Positions 1 through 7,320 of a stretch of 64,000 bases of DNA are shown piece by piece. A model generated the notes under the pieces. The model had not been told where the DNA came from. It did no database searches and was given only the letters and a program-made list of their open reading frames with translations. Positions within the stretch are counted from its first letter, which is position 1. Every line of letters begins with the position of its first letter. The translations under genes and the position numbers were made by a program. Origin of the DNA: Pseudoalteromonas rubra (lineage in GTDB: Bacteria; Pseudomonadota; Gammaproteobacteria; Enterobacterales; Alteromonadaceae); the NCBI RefSeq assembly GCF_005886805.2, contig NZ_CP045430.1, forward strand, positions 1,178,001 through 1,242,000. The letters are read 5' to 3'.

Positions 1-273
1 AGCCAGGCCATCAAAGGACTCAGGCTCACCGCTGAAGCCAAGAGTATCGGCGACTATTACCTGAGCGTAGAAAATACCGATACTTACTCGGGCTATACGG
101 TGTTTAACCTCAAGGCTAACTACCGGCTCAACAAGCGCGTGAAACTTCACGCCCGAATTGCCAACCTTACCGACAAAACCTATGCGCTGCAAAACGAGGA
201 GCGCTTTGGCAGAACCCGTATCCAACCCGGCATGCCACGTACGGCATATGTCGGGATCAGCTATGATTTCTAG
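1..273 (+). CDS. TonB-dependent receptor, C-terminal end (5' part outside the window)
   Basis: The first 90 codons are open in frame 1 and end in TAG at 271-273. The translation looks like the last beta strands of an outer-membrane TonB-dependent receptor: amphipathic strands, an N-L-T-D-K-x-Y segment, a G-R pair before the last strand, and a terminal aromatic residue (S-Y-D-F) of the kind recognised by the Bam machinery. Such receptors import siderophores, vitamins or glycans using TonB energy. The substrate cannot be told from this fragment. Its stop codon overlaps the start of the next gene, so the two are probably cotranscribed. Confidence 0.8.
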   Translation, partial: SQAIKGLRLTAEAKSIGDYYLSVENTDTYSGYTVFNLKANYRLNKRVKLHARIANLTDKTYALQNEERFGRTRIQPGMPRTAYVGISYDF

Positions 274-697
274 CCACAGATACACGGCCCCCGCCTGCAC
301 CCTGATGTTACTCACATCAGGGCCGCTCGCGGCAGAGCACGTTCAGTTTGAGACAGGTTCATACAGAAACAAATCTGTATTGTATTACGATCATCAAATG
401 TTGAGCCTGAGTAAAGTCGACTCAGGCAAAACCACCTCTGTGTGTGAACAACGCATTTCCGCGGAAACACTCAGCCACACATTGACCTTTTTCAAAACCC
501 TGGATATTCAGAGCTGGCAGCCCCGTTACTTTAGCGAGGGGCTCATGGATGGCAGTACCTTCACCCTTGATATTCAGATCGCCAACATCAGTGTCCAAAG
601 TGCGGGTCATAGTCACCTTGCACCAGCCGGGTATGACAAAATCACCCGGTATTTTAATCAAGTGCTCATCGTCAATAGTTGCCCGGCAATCCAGTAA
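263..697 (+). CDS. Small secreted protein of unknown function, coupled to the receptor gene
   Basis: This encodes 144 residues from the ATG that overlaps the stop of the TonB receptor gene (ATGATTTCTAG). The longer open frame upstream lies inside the receptor coding sequence and is not used. The first 24 residues look like a signal peptide, with a hydrophobic stretch and a likely cut after P-L-A-A, so the product is probably periplasmic. Two cysteines (in S-V-C-E and N-S-C-P) could form a disulphide. I recognise no family. The overlap with the receptor gene suggests an accessory role in the same uptake system, which is inference only. Confidence 0.6.
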   Translation: MISSHRYTAPACTLMLLTSGPLAAEHVQFETGSYRNKSVLYYDHQMLSLSKVDSGKTTSVCEQRISAETLSHTLTFFKTLDIQSWQPRYFSEGLMDGSTFTLDIQIANISVQSAGHSHLAPAGYDKITRYFNQVLIVNSCPAIQ

Positions 698-710
698 ACC
701 CGAAGCCTTG

Positions 711-1175
711 CTACCACAGCTCCCTGATCAAGCTGATTTTACCTTCTTTAAAACCAAATACGGCAAGCCTAGGTTCTTGCCGTTGCCAGCTGCCATCAGT
801 TTGGTTAAAACCGTAAGCATACTCTACAGCAATGTGGTTTTTACCCGGGATCGTGCGTAGTACCCTGATCTCACGGTTGGTGTCACTATCGTACCGGCCA
901 CTTTCATAGTTACGTAAGAATGCGCGTCGCCAGCTTGCTTTATCAAAATTAGCCAAATATTCCACGTGCTCGTATTTAACCTCGTCGTGCATCAGACCAA
1001 TCAGGGCATCAATATTCGCAACCGTAGAACCTTTATACGAAACAGTATCCAGCGCATCAAAATACTGGTTCACTTTGCTCAACTGACACTGTGAGCCACA
1101 TTGGATATCTGCGAATACTGATGAAGAAAATGAGAATAAACTTCCCCACATCAACACGTTTATTATATTTTTCAT
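711..1175 (-). CDS. Secreted NTF2/SnoaL-like protein
   Basis: This 154-residue protein has an N-terminal signal peptide ending near V-F-A-D. The mature part has the pattern of the NTF2-like/SnoaL fold: an N-terminal helix with Y-F-D-A-L-D, a segment on sites of attack (I-D-A-L-I-G-L-M-H-D-E-V-K-Y), then beta strands with V-E-Y-A-Y-G-F. Family members range from small ketosteroid isomerase-like enzymes to pure binding proteins, so no reaction can be assigned. It is convergent with the preceding gene, with 13 bp between the stops, and stands alone. Confidence 0.6.
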   Translation of the reverse strand: MKNIINVLMWGSLFSFSSSVFADIQCGSQCQLSKVNQYFDALDTVSYKGSTVANIDALIGLMHDEVKYEHVEYLANFDKASWRRAFLRNYESGRYDSDTNREIRVLRTIPGKNHIAVEYAYGFNQTDGSWQRQEPRLAVFGFKEGKISLIRELW

Positions 1176-1632
1176 TTTATTTTCCTGTCATTAAAGTCAT
1201 TAAATGAGTTCATTATTTCCCTTAAACCGAACTCAACGGGAAAAAGACTACCCACACCATAACAGCTGAACTATACCTTTGACGACAAATACTTTAGCGT
1301 TCAATGCTAGACAACCTCAGAAAGCGCCACCCATCAAGAAAAACCCTATCCCGTAGTCAATATTTCATATTACCCAAGTAAGGTAATAGCGCTCAAAAAC
1401 AGTATAAAAAGGGAGCACTGTTAATAAAAAACTAAGCAAAACTTGTTCGGTGATAGTTACTTAACAATTTAAAAAACAAGGAGAACAAAGGATTAAAACA
1501 GACTTAAAAAAGGAATGAAAAGGGAAATTGACTTGAAATGCAGCCATTAATTCAGTCTATAAAGTTGCGTTATCCCGTTGTATTTCCAACCAAACACTTA
1601 GCTTTAATTAACAAACAAGGTTCACTACAAAA
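1176..1632. other. Gene-free AT-rich stretch between divergent genes
   Basis: This 457-bp gap separates the NTF2-like gene from the metalloprotease gene and must hold both promoters. I see no open frame of note and no strong repeat. The last 100 bp before the protease start are AT-rich, with an AACAAGG ribosome-binding site 13 nt before the ATG. Confidence 0.4.
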
Positions 1633-3369
1633 ATGATTACAAATAAAAAACTTTTTTTACTCGGTGCCATATTCATACCCACACTCTCAATGGCCTCTAC
1701 AGCCCCTCTCAACAACAGTCAGCCTGAAAATACCGGTACACCAGAGTACCTAATAGATGGCGATATGGTATTGGACAGTGTAAGTGAATTCCACACGTTT
1801 TCTGCCAATCGCGCGGCTAATACGTCCGGTTTAGACAGCGCTGTAGGCTGGCCAAACGGCATCGTCCCGTTCCAGCTAGTTGGTATCGCCAGCGGCAGTC
1901 AGAATGAAAAAAACATTCTTGAGGCAATGGAGGAGATAGAACGCGCTTCTCGGGTGAATTTCGTCCATAAAACGTCAAGTCATTCTAACTATCTCACTAT
2001 TTATGGTCATGCCCTTGATGATGAGAGGGAAAAAAACAAAATCTGCTCTGCGAATATAGGTTATGCAAATGGCGGTCGCCGTCAGGCATGGATCCCCAGC
2101 TACTGTAGTGTAGGCACAGCCATTCACGAGTTATTGCATATTCTGGGTTATCGCCATGAGCACCAGCGTACCGACCGCGACTATCACACACGAGATGGTC
2201 AACGCTACTCCCTTACAGTGAATGACCGCTATGTACCTTGTACTTTGCAAAGTGCATTCAGAACATCATCCCTGATATCACGCTCGCGGCCATATGATTT
2301 TCAATCCATCATGCATTACAGTAATAGCGACAGAACAGGGTGCACCTCAGGTGCCACAGGCAAGGCCTTCAGCTATCAAAACCTCGACACTGGGGCAGCA
2401 ATAAACACTCTGGGCAATTTTCGCATGTCAAATGGTGACCTGCAGTCGTTACGTGATGGATATGGTCGTAATCGGTCGCAAACGCCTGTATTTCTGGGGT
2501 CTAGCCACAAAGATGAAACAAGCTTACGTATTTCAGTGGTCTGGTATCAAGTCCACGATTACCCTGACTACTTCAGAGTAAATGAAACATCTGAAGAGTT
2601 CATTGATATCAACCGAAACGGTAGATTAGATGTGGGCACGCCTATGACGTACCGTATTAGCGCTTCGAACTATTGGAGAGATGCGTTTGAAATTTACTTT
2701 GGAGACTCTCTTCCCGAGAAAAAAAATGGATACCGCTACCGTTTCACGGTGGAGGCATGCTGGGATGGCGGTGCATGTTCAAGCGAATCTGCAGCTCAAA
2801 CAATCTCCGTACTGCAACGTGCTCGTGAACCAGAACCATACATTGAGGATAATGTTTCAACAGACAAAGAGTTCTATGTTCGTTGGAACAGCCAGCCACA
2901 AGTGCAATACTTCAAAGCTTACCGCAATGGTTCATACTTAGGACAAATCACCGGCAATTCACTCAAACAATCTCTGCCTTCCGGCACCTACAAATATGAA
3001 ATTCAAGCGTGTAATGCTCGAGGATGCAGTGACAAAGCAACGCTAACACATAAGCATTCAGTAAAGATCGAAGGCGTGCCAACTTCGGCCCCACGCATTG
3101 ATGACCTTATTGATTCTGATTGGGACAATATTGCTGAGTTTGGGTTTTACAAGGTTGCTCGCGCAACTGAGTATCGCTTCCGTATAGCAGGGCAAGGTTT
3201 AGTATACACTGGAAGTATTCAAACCCCTTATCAAGATACAGACGGTGGCTATAAGTCTATTTACAGGAAAGCACCTGATGGCAGATATCAAGTATCCATT
3301 ACCGCATGTAATATCAATGGATGTGGTCCTACCGCTACAGAAACAGTGAGCGTCTGGAGTGACTTTTAA
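1633..3369 (+). CDS. Secreted astacin-family (M12A) zinc metalloprotease with C-terminal beta-sandwich modules
   Basis: The 578-residue product begins with a signal peptide of about 21 residues (cut near S-M-A-S). A catalytic domain of roughly residues 60-280 has the astacin zinc motif HExxHxxGxxHE, with H165, E166, H169 and H175. It also has the met-turn S-I-M-H-Y around M227 with the tyrosine ligand Y229. The rest (about 285-578) holds three fibronectin-III-like modules, each ending in a cysteine-bearing strand of the type A-C-x-x-x-G-C. This suggests a secreted protease with substrate-binding repeats, comparable to bacterial astacins of marine degraders. No propeptide inhibitory motif was identified with certainty. 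Transcription probably ends at the hairpin beginning at 3443. Confidence 0.88.
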   Translation: MITNKKLFLLGAIFIPTLSMASTAPLNNSQPENTGTPEYLIDGDMVLDSVSEFHTFSANRAANTSGLDSAVGWPNGIVPFQLVGIASGSQNEKNILEAMEEIERASRVNFVHKTSSHSNYLTIYGHALDDEREKNKICSANIGYANGGRRQAWIPSYCSVGTAIHELLHILGYRHEHQRTDRDYHTRDGQRYSLTVNDRYVPCTLQSAFRTSSLISRSRPYDFQSIMHYSNSDRTGCTSGATGKAFSYQNLDTGAAINTLGNFRMSNGDLQSLRDGYGRNRSQTPVFLGSSHKDETSLRISVVWYQVHDYPDYFRVNETSEEFIDINRNGRLDVGTPMTYRISASNYWRDAFEIYFGDSLPEKKNGYRYRFTVEACWDGGACSSESAAQTISVLQRAREPEPYIEDNVSTDKEFYVRWNSQPQVQYFKAYRNGSYLGQITGNSLKQSLPSGTYKYEIQACNARGCSDKATLTHKHSVKIEGVPTSAPRIDDLIDSDWDNIAEFGFYKVARATEYRFRIAGQGLVYTGSIQTPYQDTDGGYKSIYRKAPDGRYQVSITACNINGCGPTATETVSVWSDF

Positions 3370-3442
3370 GTTTTAAAATAGCGTGATTGAGAGCGCTAAA
3401 TTTAATCTCAGTGGCGCTTAGTGCCATGTACATCCAGTGATG

Positions 3443-3486
3443 AATAGCCTGGGAGGCACTTTGAATAGCGGCTTCCCAGGCTATTT
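3443..3486 (+). terminator. Rho-independent terminator after the metalloprotease gene
   Basis: A 12-bp perfect inverted repeat (AATAGCCTGGGA / TCCCAGGCTATT) with a 19-nt loop is followed by TTTT. It lies 73 bp past the protease stop. Confidence 0.7.
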
Positions 3487-3596
3487 TCCAACTATAGAAG
3501 GCAGCTAAAGCAACTCATTTCACCATGTGTAAAGCAACATACGGCTACAAAGCAACTAAATGAGAGGTGACGCTCACTCTGCTTTTATCAAACGTA

Positions 3597-3612
3597 GCAA
3601 GAAATATCAAAA
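3597..3612 (+). promoter_or_regulatory. Candidate operator (16-bp repeat, copy 1) upstream of the SRPBCC gene
   Basis: GCAAGAAATATCAAAA occurs here and again at 5095-5110. In both places a -10-like hexamer follows exactly 30 nt after the repeat (CACTAT here, CATAAA at the second copy) and no good -35 is visible. That is the pattern of activator-dependent promoters. The AraC-type gene between the two copies is the obvious candidate activator. Confidence 0.5.
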
Positions 3613-3666
3613 ACTCACACATGTAACCTTTTACACTAGCTTCACTATCAATTCCTGGAGCTAATC

Positions 3667-4164
3667 ATGAAGATCACCAAATCAATCATCATTAATAAAT
3701 CGGCAGAACAAGTTTGGGATTTAGTCGCCCATCAATTTGATAAAGCACATCTATGGATGGGACCTATACCCTACTCTGAAGCACTCGGTAAAGGCAGCAG
3801 CCGCCTAGGCGCCCCAATGGAAGGGCGAGTTTGCAATTTAAGTGACAATCCAAATGGTGCGAAAGTCAAAGAGGTCATTACCGAATTCAGTGAAACGGAC
3901 AAGAGCATCGCTTTTAATGTGCTGCCAGTTAACAACCCTGCCATTGTGCCTATTCGGCAGAACCACGTTATGATGTCAGTGCAGCCGGTTGGTAAAAACC
4001 AAAGCAAGGTGATCTGGACAGCCTCGCCACAGCTTAAATGGTTTGCCTACCTGTTTTACCCACTGCTTCGGCTGGTGTTTCCCATTGCCTTTGGCAAACT
4101 ATTAGCAGGGTTAAAACGGTACGCGGAAGATAACCTTGTTCAACCAGCACCGGTCAGCGTGTGA
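3667..4164 (+). CDS. SRPBCC-family (polyketide cyclase/START-like) protein
   Basis: This 165-residue protein has the SRPBCC pattern: an opening strand (M-K-I-T-K-S-I-I-I-N) followed by A-E-Q-V-W-D-L-V, strand-rich middle segments, and a long C-terminal helix ending G-L-K-R-Y-A-E-D. The fold makes a hydrophobic pocket and serves lipid or polyketide binding, or ring chemistry. The ligand is unknown. A G-G-A-G site precedes the ATG. The stop TGA overlaps a GTG of the next frame, and the AraC regulator follows within about 30 bp, so the two are probably one operon under the repeat at 3597. Confidence 0.7.
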   Translation: MKITKSIIINKSAEQVWDLVAHQFDKAHLWMGPIPYSEALGKGSSRLGAPMEGRVCNLSDNPNGAKVKEVITEFSETDKSIAFNVLPVNNPAIVPIRQNHVMMSVQPVGKNQSKVIWTASPQLKWFAYLFYPLLRLVFPIAFGKLLAGLKRYAEDNLVQPAPVSV

Positions 4165-4196
4165 CTATACCCATCAAGATAAAAGAGGACTGTGGG

Positions 4197-5051
4197 ATGG
4201 ATCGTTTTTTTAAAAGTATCGACTACATTGAAACGCATTTGCATGAAAAAATCAGCGTGCATGAAATCGCAGCGGCATCCCACTATTCAACATATCACTA
4301 CAGTAGGATTTTCAAAGCTTTGGTAGGCGACACCCCAAAAGAGTACCTTCGCAAACGCAGATTGACCCTAGCTGCAAAGCGACTGTTAACAGACGATGTG
4401 AGCATATTAACCCTGGCCCTGGACTGTCAGTTTGATTCTCAAGAAGCATTCACTCGGGCATTTAAGGCACTATTCGATATGACACCCGCACAATATCGCA
4501 AAATAAACGAACCATTTCGCTTGTTATACAAAAAGCCATTTAGTCCTGACGATCTGGCATTTTTGCAAAACAACATCAGTATGGAACCCGAGATCATTGA
4601 ACAACCTGCGATGAAAATCGTGGGGATTGCCAATGTATACGAAGATGGAGATCTCAGCTTGCCCAAGCTTTGGTCAGGCTTTCGCCCCTATCGTGACAAA
4701 ATCCCCAATCGGGTAGGCGATCACTTTTTTGGTATCTATGAAAACTATCAGGAAGACGGAGACGTCACTCGATTTGTTTATATTTGCTCAGCCCAGGTTG
4801 AAAATTTTGATGACGTGCCGGATGGTCTAATCACACGAGAACTGGCTGCACAAACCTATGCCAGATTTACACATACAGGGCCCATCGCAAACCTGGAAGA
4901 AACCCTGAGGTATATTTGGGGGAGCTGGCTGCCAAAGAGCCGTTATGAGTACGCTGACAAGCCCGATTTCGAGTTATTGCCGGGCGGCTTTAATGACGCG
5001 GATCCCAACAATAAAGTGTACCTAAATATCCCGGTAACACTAAAAGCCTGA
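4197..5051 (+). CDS. AraC-family regulator with GyrI-like effector-binding domain
   Basis: The N-terminal 105 residues carry the two helix-turn-helix units of AraC/XylS proteins (about residues 20-41 and 70-92, with the F-D-S-Q-E-A-F-T-R-A-F-K signature and the closing T-P-A-Q-Y-R). Residues about 125-284 resemble the GyrI/Rob-type ligand-binding domain, including the L-P-K-L-W and Y-x-I-Y-E-N-Y segments. I chose the ATG at 4197 because it has an AGAGGA site 7 nt upstream. The GTG at 4161 that overlaps the previous stop would add 12 unlikely residues. The 16-bp repeats before the SRPBCC and SDR genes are its likely targets. Confidence 0.83.
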   Translation: MDRFFKSIDYIETHLHEKISVHEIAAASHYSTYHYSRIFKALVGDTPKEYLRKRRLTLAAKRLLTDDVSILTLALDCQFDSQEAFTRAFKALFDMTPAQYRKINEPFRLLYKKPFSPDDLAFLQNNISMEPEIIEQPAMKIVGIANVYEDGDLSLPKLWSGFRPYRDKIPNRVGDHFFGIYENYQEDGDVTRFVYICSAQVENFDDVPDGLITRELAAQTYARFTHTGPIANLEETLRYIWGSWLPKSRYEYADKPDFELLPGGFNDADPNNKVYLNIPVTLKA

Positions 5052-5068
5052 ACTATCAGGCTTTTTTA
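5042..5068 (+). terminator. Terminator overlapping the stop of the AraC regulator gene
   Basis: AAAGCCTGA / TCAGGCTTT with a 4-nt loop is followed by a T run. The left arm includes the TGA stop codon of the regulator gene. Confidence 0.7.
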
Positions 5069-5094
5069 TACCCCGGCAATACACATTCAATACC

Positions 5095-5110
5095 GCAAGA
5101 AATATCAAAA
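5095..5110 (+). promoter_or_regulatory. Candidate operator (16-bp repeat, copy 2) upstream of the SDR gene
   Basis: This is an identical copy of the 16 bp at 3597-3612. A -10-like CATAAA lies at the same 30-nt distance. The flanking bases differ between the copies, so conservation is confined to the repeat. Confidence 0.5.
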
Positions 5111-5177
5111 GCAACAACGCGCTTTTCGCTAATCTGGTCTCATAAACTCAACACCCGAATTAAGAAAGAGGCACATT

Positions 5178-6089
5178 ATGATCACCCGCGTATTAATCAC
5201 TGGCGCAAATGCAGGTTTAGGTAAAGAGGCAGCAAAGCAGATTGCAGCGTATCCGGACATTAAAAAGATCTACCTGGGATGTCGCAACCGTGACAAAGCA
5301 GAAGCAGCTAAAATGGCACTGGAACAACAAACAGGCAAGCGTATTTTTGAGATTGTCCAGCTCGATGTCAGCAATTTAAGCTCGGTGCGATCCGCCGTAC
5401 AACAGCTACCAGAGAGTATTGATGCACTGATCATGAATGCCGGAGGCACGGGCGGTAAACAATTTAACAAACTGAATGAACAGGGCGTCACCGAGATATT
5501 TGCAGTTAATCTGCTGGGGCACAGCGTACTGACAGAAGAGCTTATTAAGGCGCAGAAACTTACTCAGGTTGTCCTCTATGCAGGCTCAGAAGCCGCCCGG
5601 GGCGTGAAGGAAATGGGCATGAAGCGTCCGGAGCTAAACATCTCGTCGGTCGAGGAGTTTGCTTCTGTCTGTGACGGGTCGTTCTTTGGCTCCACCACAG
5701 ATGCGACCATACCTTACGGGCCAATCAAATATATGGGGGCATTATGGATGTCGGCAATGGCCAGACGCCATCCACAGCTGAAATTCATCACCATGAGCCC
5801 AGGTGCGACTACAGGCACTGATGGCTTTAACTCTCTCTCCTTTGTAAAGCAATATGTTATGAAGAGCATGATGCAAGTTATGCTATGGCTCGGCAAAGTC
5901 CATAAAGTTGAAGAGGGCGCGAAACGCTATCTGATGGGGTTGTTTGATGAAGAATTAAAAAGTGGCACATTTTACGCCAGTCAGAAAGGGTTAACGGGCC
6001 CTATCGGGGATCAAGCGGAGCTATTTGAAGACCTGAACAATCAGCAGTATCAGGACAATGCCTACCAGGCAATTCAACGCTTTGTATAG
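5178..6089 (+). CDS. Short-chain dehydrogenase/reductase
   Basis: The 303-residue protein has the classical SDR landmarks. The cofactor motif T-G-x-x-x-G-x-G is at residues 8-15, N-A-G at 87-89, and the catalytic triad is S137, Y180 and K184 (Y-G-P-I-K). It is a cytoplasmic NAD(P)-dependent oxidoreductase. The segments after the catalytic lysine resemble the daunorubicin C-13 ketoreductase and protochlorophyllide-reductase-like branch, but the substrate cannot be named. It follows the AraC gene on the same strand after a terminator, and so has its own promoter carrying the second operator copy. Confidence 0.82.
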   Translation: MITRVLITGANAGLGKEAAKQIAAYPDIKKIYLGCRNRDKAEAAKMALEQQTGKRIFEIVQLDVSNLSSVRSAVQQLPESIDALIMNAGGTGGKQFNKLNEQGVTEIFAVNLLGHSVLTEELIKAQKLTQVVLYAGSEAARGVKEMGMKRPELNISSVEEFASVCDGSFFGSTTDATIPYGPIKYMGALWMSAMARRHPQLKFITMSPGATTGTDGFNSLSFVKQYVMKSMMQVMLWLGKVHKVEEGAKRYLMGLFDEELKSGTFYASQKGLTGPIGDQAELFEDLNNQQYQDNAYQAIQRFV

Positions 6090-6109
6090 CGCCAGATACA
6101 CTGAACAGC

Positions 6110-6138
6110 GCTCTGGGCGAAAGAGCTTCACCCAGAGC
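6110..6138. terminator. Hairpin between the SDR gene and a convergent gene
   Basis: GCTCTGGG / CCCAGAGC form an 8-bp stem with a 13-nt loop between two convergent genes. No clear T run follows on either strand, so this may be only a weak terminator. Confidence 0.35.
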
Positions 6139-6184
6139 AAAGACCTCAACAAGACGAGTGTGAGTTAGCTTCTTTCTTATCAGA

Positions 6185-6520
6185 CTACCAACGAGTGTCT
6201 ACACTCACCCAGGCGATGGAGCAACCCTGGGAGCTTTCGTGAATACGCGCCTGCACTTTCTTATTGGCTGCCAGCGCATAAATTAAAGTTGAATACATTT
6301 GGTTTTTGTTTTTTGCTTCAGGTCTTAAGGTAAAGTAAACACCACTTTGCGGCGTGCAGTTTGCCAGCTTTTCATCGGCCGGAAATCCAACGTAGATGTT
6401 GCCATTTTCACTGGTATAAAGTGTTTCAATGACGCTTGTACAGCCTATACTGCTACAGGTATTGGCCTGTGCGCCTAAAGAAGTCAGAGCTAAAGCAACT
6501 GATAAAATGAGCTTTTTCAT
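6185..6520 (-). CDS. Small secreted protein of unknown function (paralogue of the gene at 45522)
   Basis: The product is 111 residues with a clear signal peptide (cut after A-Q-A). The mature protein has four cysteines and a segment Q-M-Y-S-T-L-I-Y-A-L-A-A-N-K-K-V. This closely parallels H-Y-S-T-L-L-A-A-F-M-A-G-R-N-I in the protein encoded at 45522-45860. Both also share the layout of a signal peptide, short beta strands, a helix before the C-terminus and a late G-C pair. I recognise no named family. The two probably belong to a lineage-specific family of periplasmic or secreted proteins. Confidence 0.65.
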   Translation of the reverse strand: MKKLILSVALALTSLGAQANTCSSIGCTSVIETLYTSENGNIYVGFPADEKLANCTPQSGVYFTLRPEAKNKNQMYSTLIYALAANKKVQARIHESSQGCSIAWVSVDTRW

Positions 6521-6829
6521 TATAATAATCCTTATTTAATATATGCTAAGTAAATAGTAAACCCCTGTAGGGGCATTGTTTTTTATAACTTTTTGTTATT
6601 GCTATTCAAAACTCTATAGTAACAACCTTATCGGTACAATGTGAACATGTTTGCTCTGAACTTGTTCTGACTCACATCGTGGAATGGCTTAATGATAAAT
6701 CGGCCCCTCAGACCTTAAAAAGTAGTCTAAATTCAGCGAAAGCAGCGTACTTTACCTTGCTCAATGACCGCACTGAACTATCGGAACTGGACTCACATCG
6801 ACCACCAAATCCTGATAACCAGGTCAACG
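6521..6829. other. Gene-free stretch before the repeat array
   Basis: I see no convincing gene. Short reading frames around 6680-6850 and 6890-6960 read like eroded coding sequence but match nothing I recognise. The first 100 bp are AT-rich and must contain the promoter of the minus-strand secreted-protein gene. Confidence 0.3.
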
Positions 6830-7320
6830 AGCGGGGGCGCCGAGTCTGCTATGATTAAGATACGAGTGGCAATACTGATTAGCGCACAGTGCAAGTCCAG
6901 CTAAAACGGCTCGTTTCACCTTGCGCAAAGGCCGCGCTAAAGCACGACTTTGCACGACACATCCATGAAAAGCGTTCGCAGTGCGGGGACGCCGAGTCTG
7001 CGATAATTCTTAATCATCGGTCGCTTAACGTACGAGTGGAAATACGTCCCTGTAGGGGGCTCCCGGCTTTTCATCCATGAAAAGCGTTCGCAGCGCTGCG
7101 ATGATTCTTAATCATCGGTCGCTTAACGTACGAGTGGAAATACGTCCCTGTAGGGGGCTCCCGGCTTTTCATCCATGAAAAGCGTTCGCAGCGCTGCGAT
7201 GATTCTTAATCATCAGTCGCTTAACGTACGAGTGGAAATACATCCCTGTAGGGGGCTCCCGGCTTTTCATCCATGAAAAGCGTTCGCAGCGCTGCGATGA
7301 TTCTTAATCATCGGTCGCTG
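6830..7320. repeat. Tandem repeat array with a 98-bp unit
   Basis: The segment starting ATCCATGAAAAGCG recurs at 6961, 7073, 7171 and 7269, that is at steps of 112, 98 and 98 bp. The last two full units differ by only a few bases. A degenerate unit lies at about 6830-6880. Each unit holds a short palindrome (GATGATTCTTAATCATC) and a second hairpin (GCTTTTCATCCATGAAAAGC). The right edge runs into the coding sequence that ends at 7308 and supplies its last codons. Related copies in the opposite orientation are at 28257-28435. Confidence 0.85.

Noticed and set aside
549..860. Forward open frame of 103 codons
   Set aside because: It overlaps two better-supported genes in other frames and has no signal, motif or suitable start site.
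6650..6960. Gene remnant before the repeat array
   Set aside because: Translation gives short protein-like fragments, but no family could be recognised and the frames are short.
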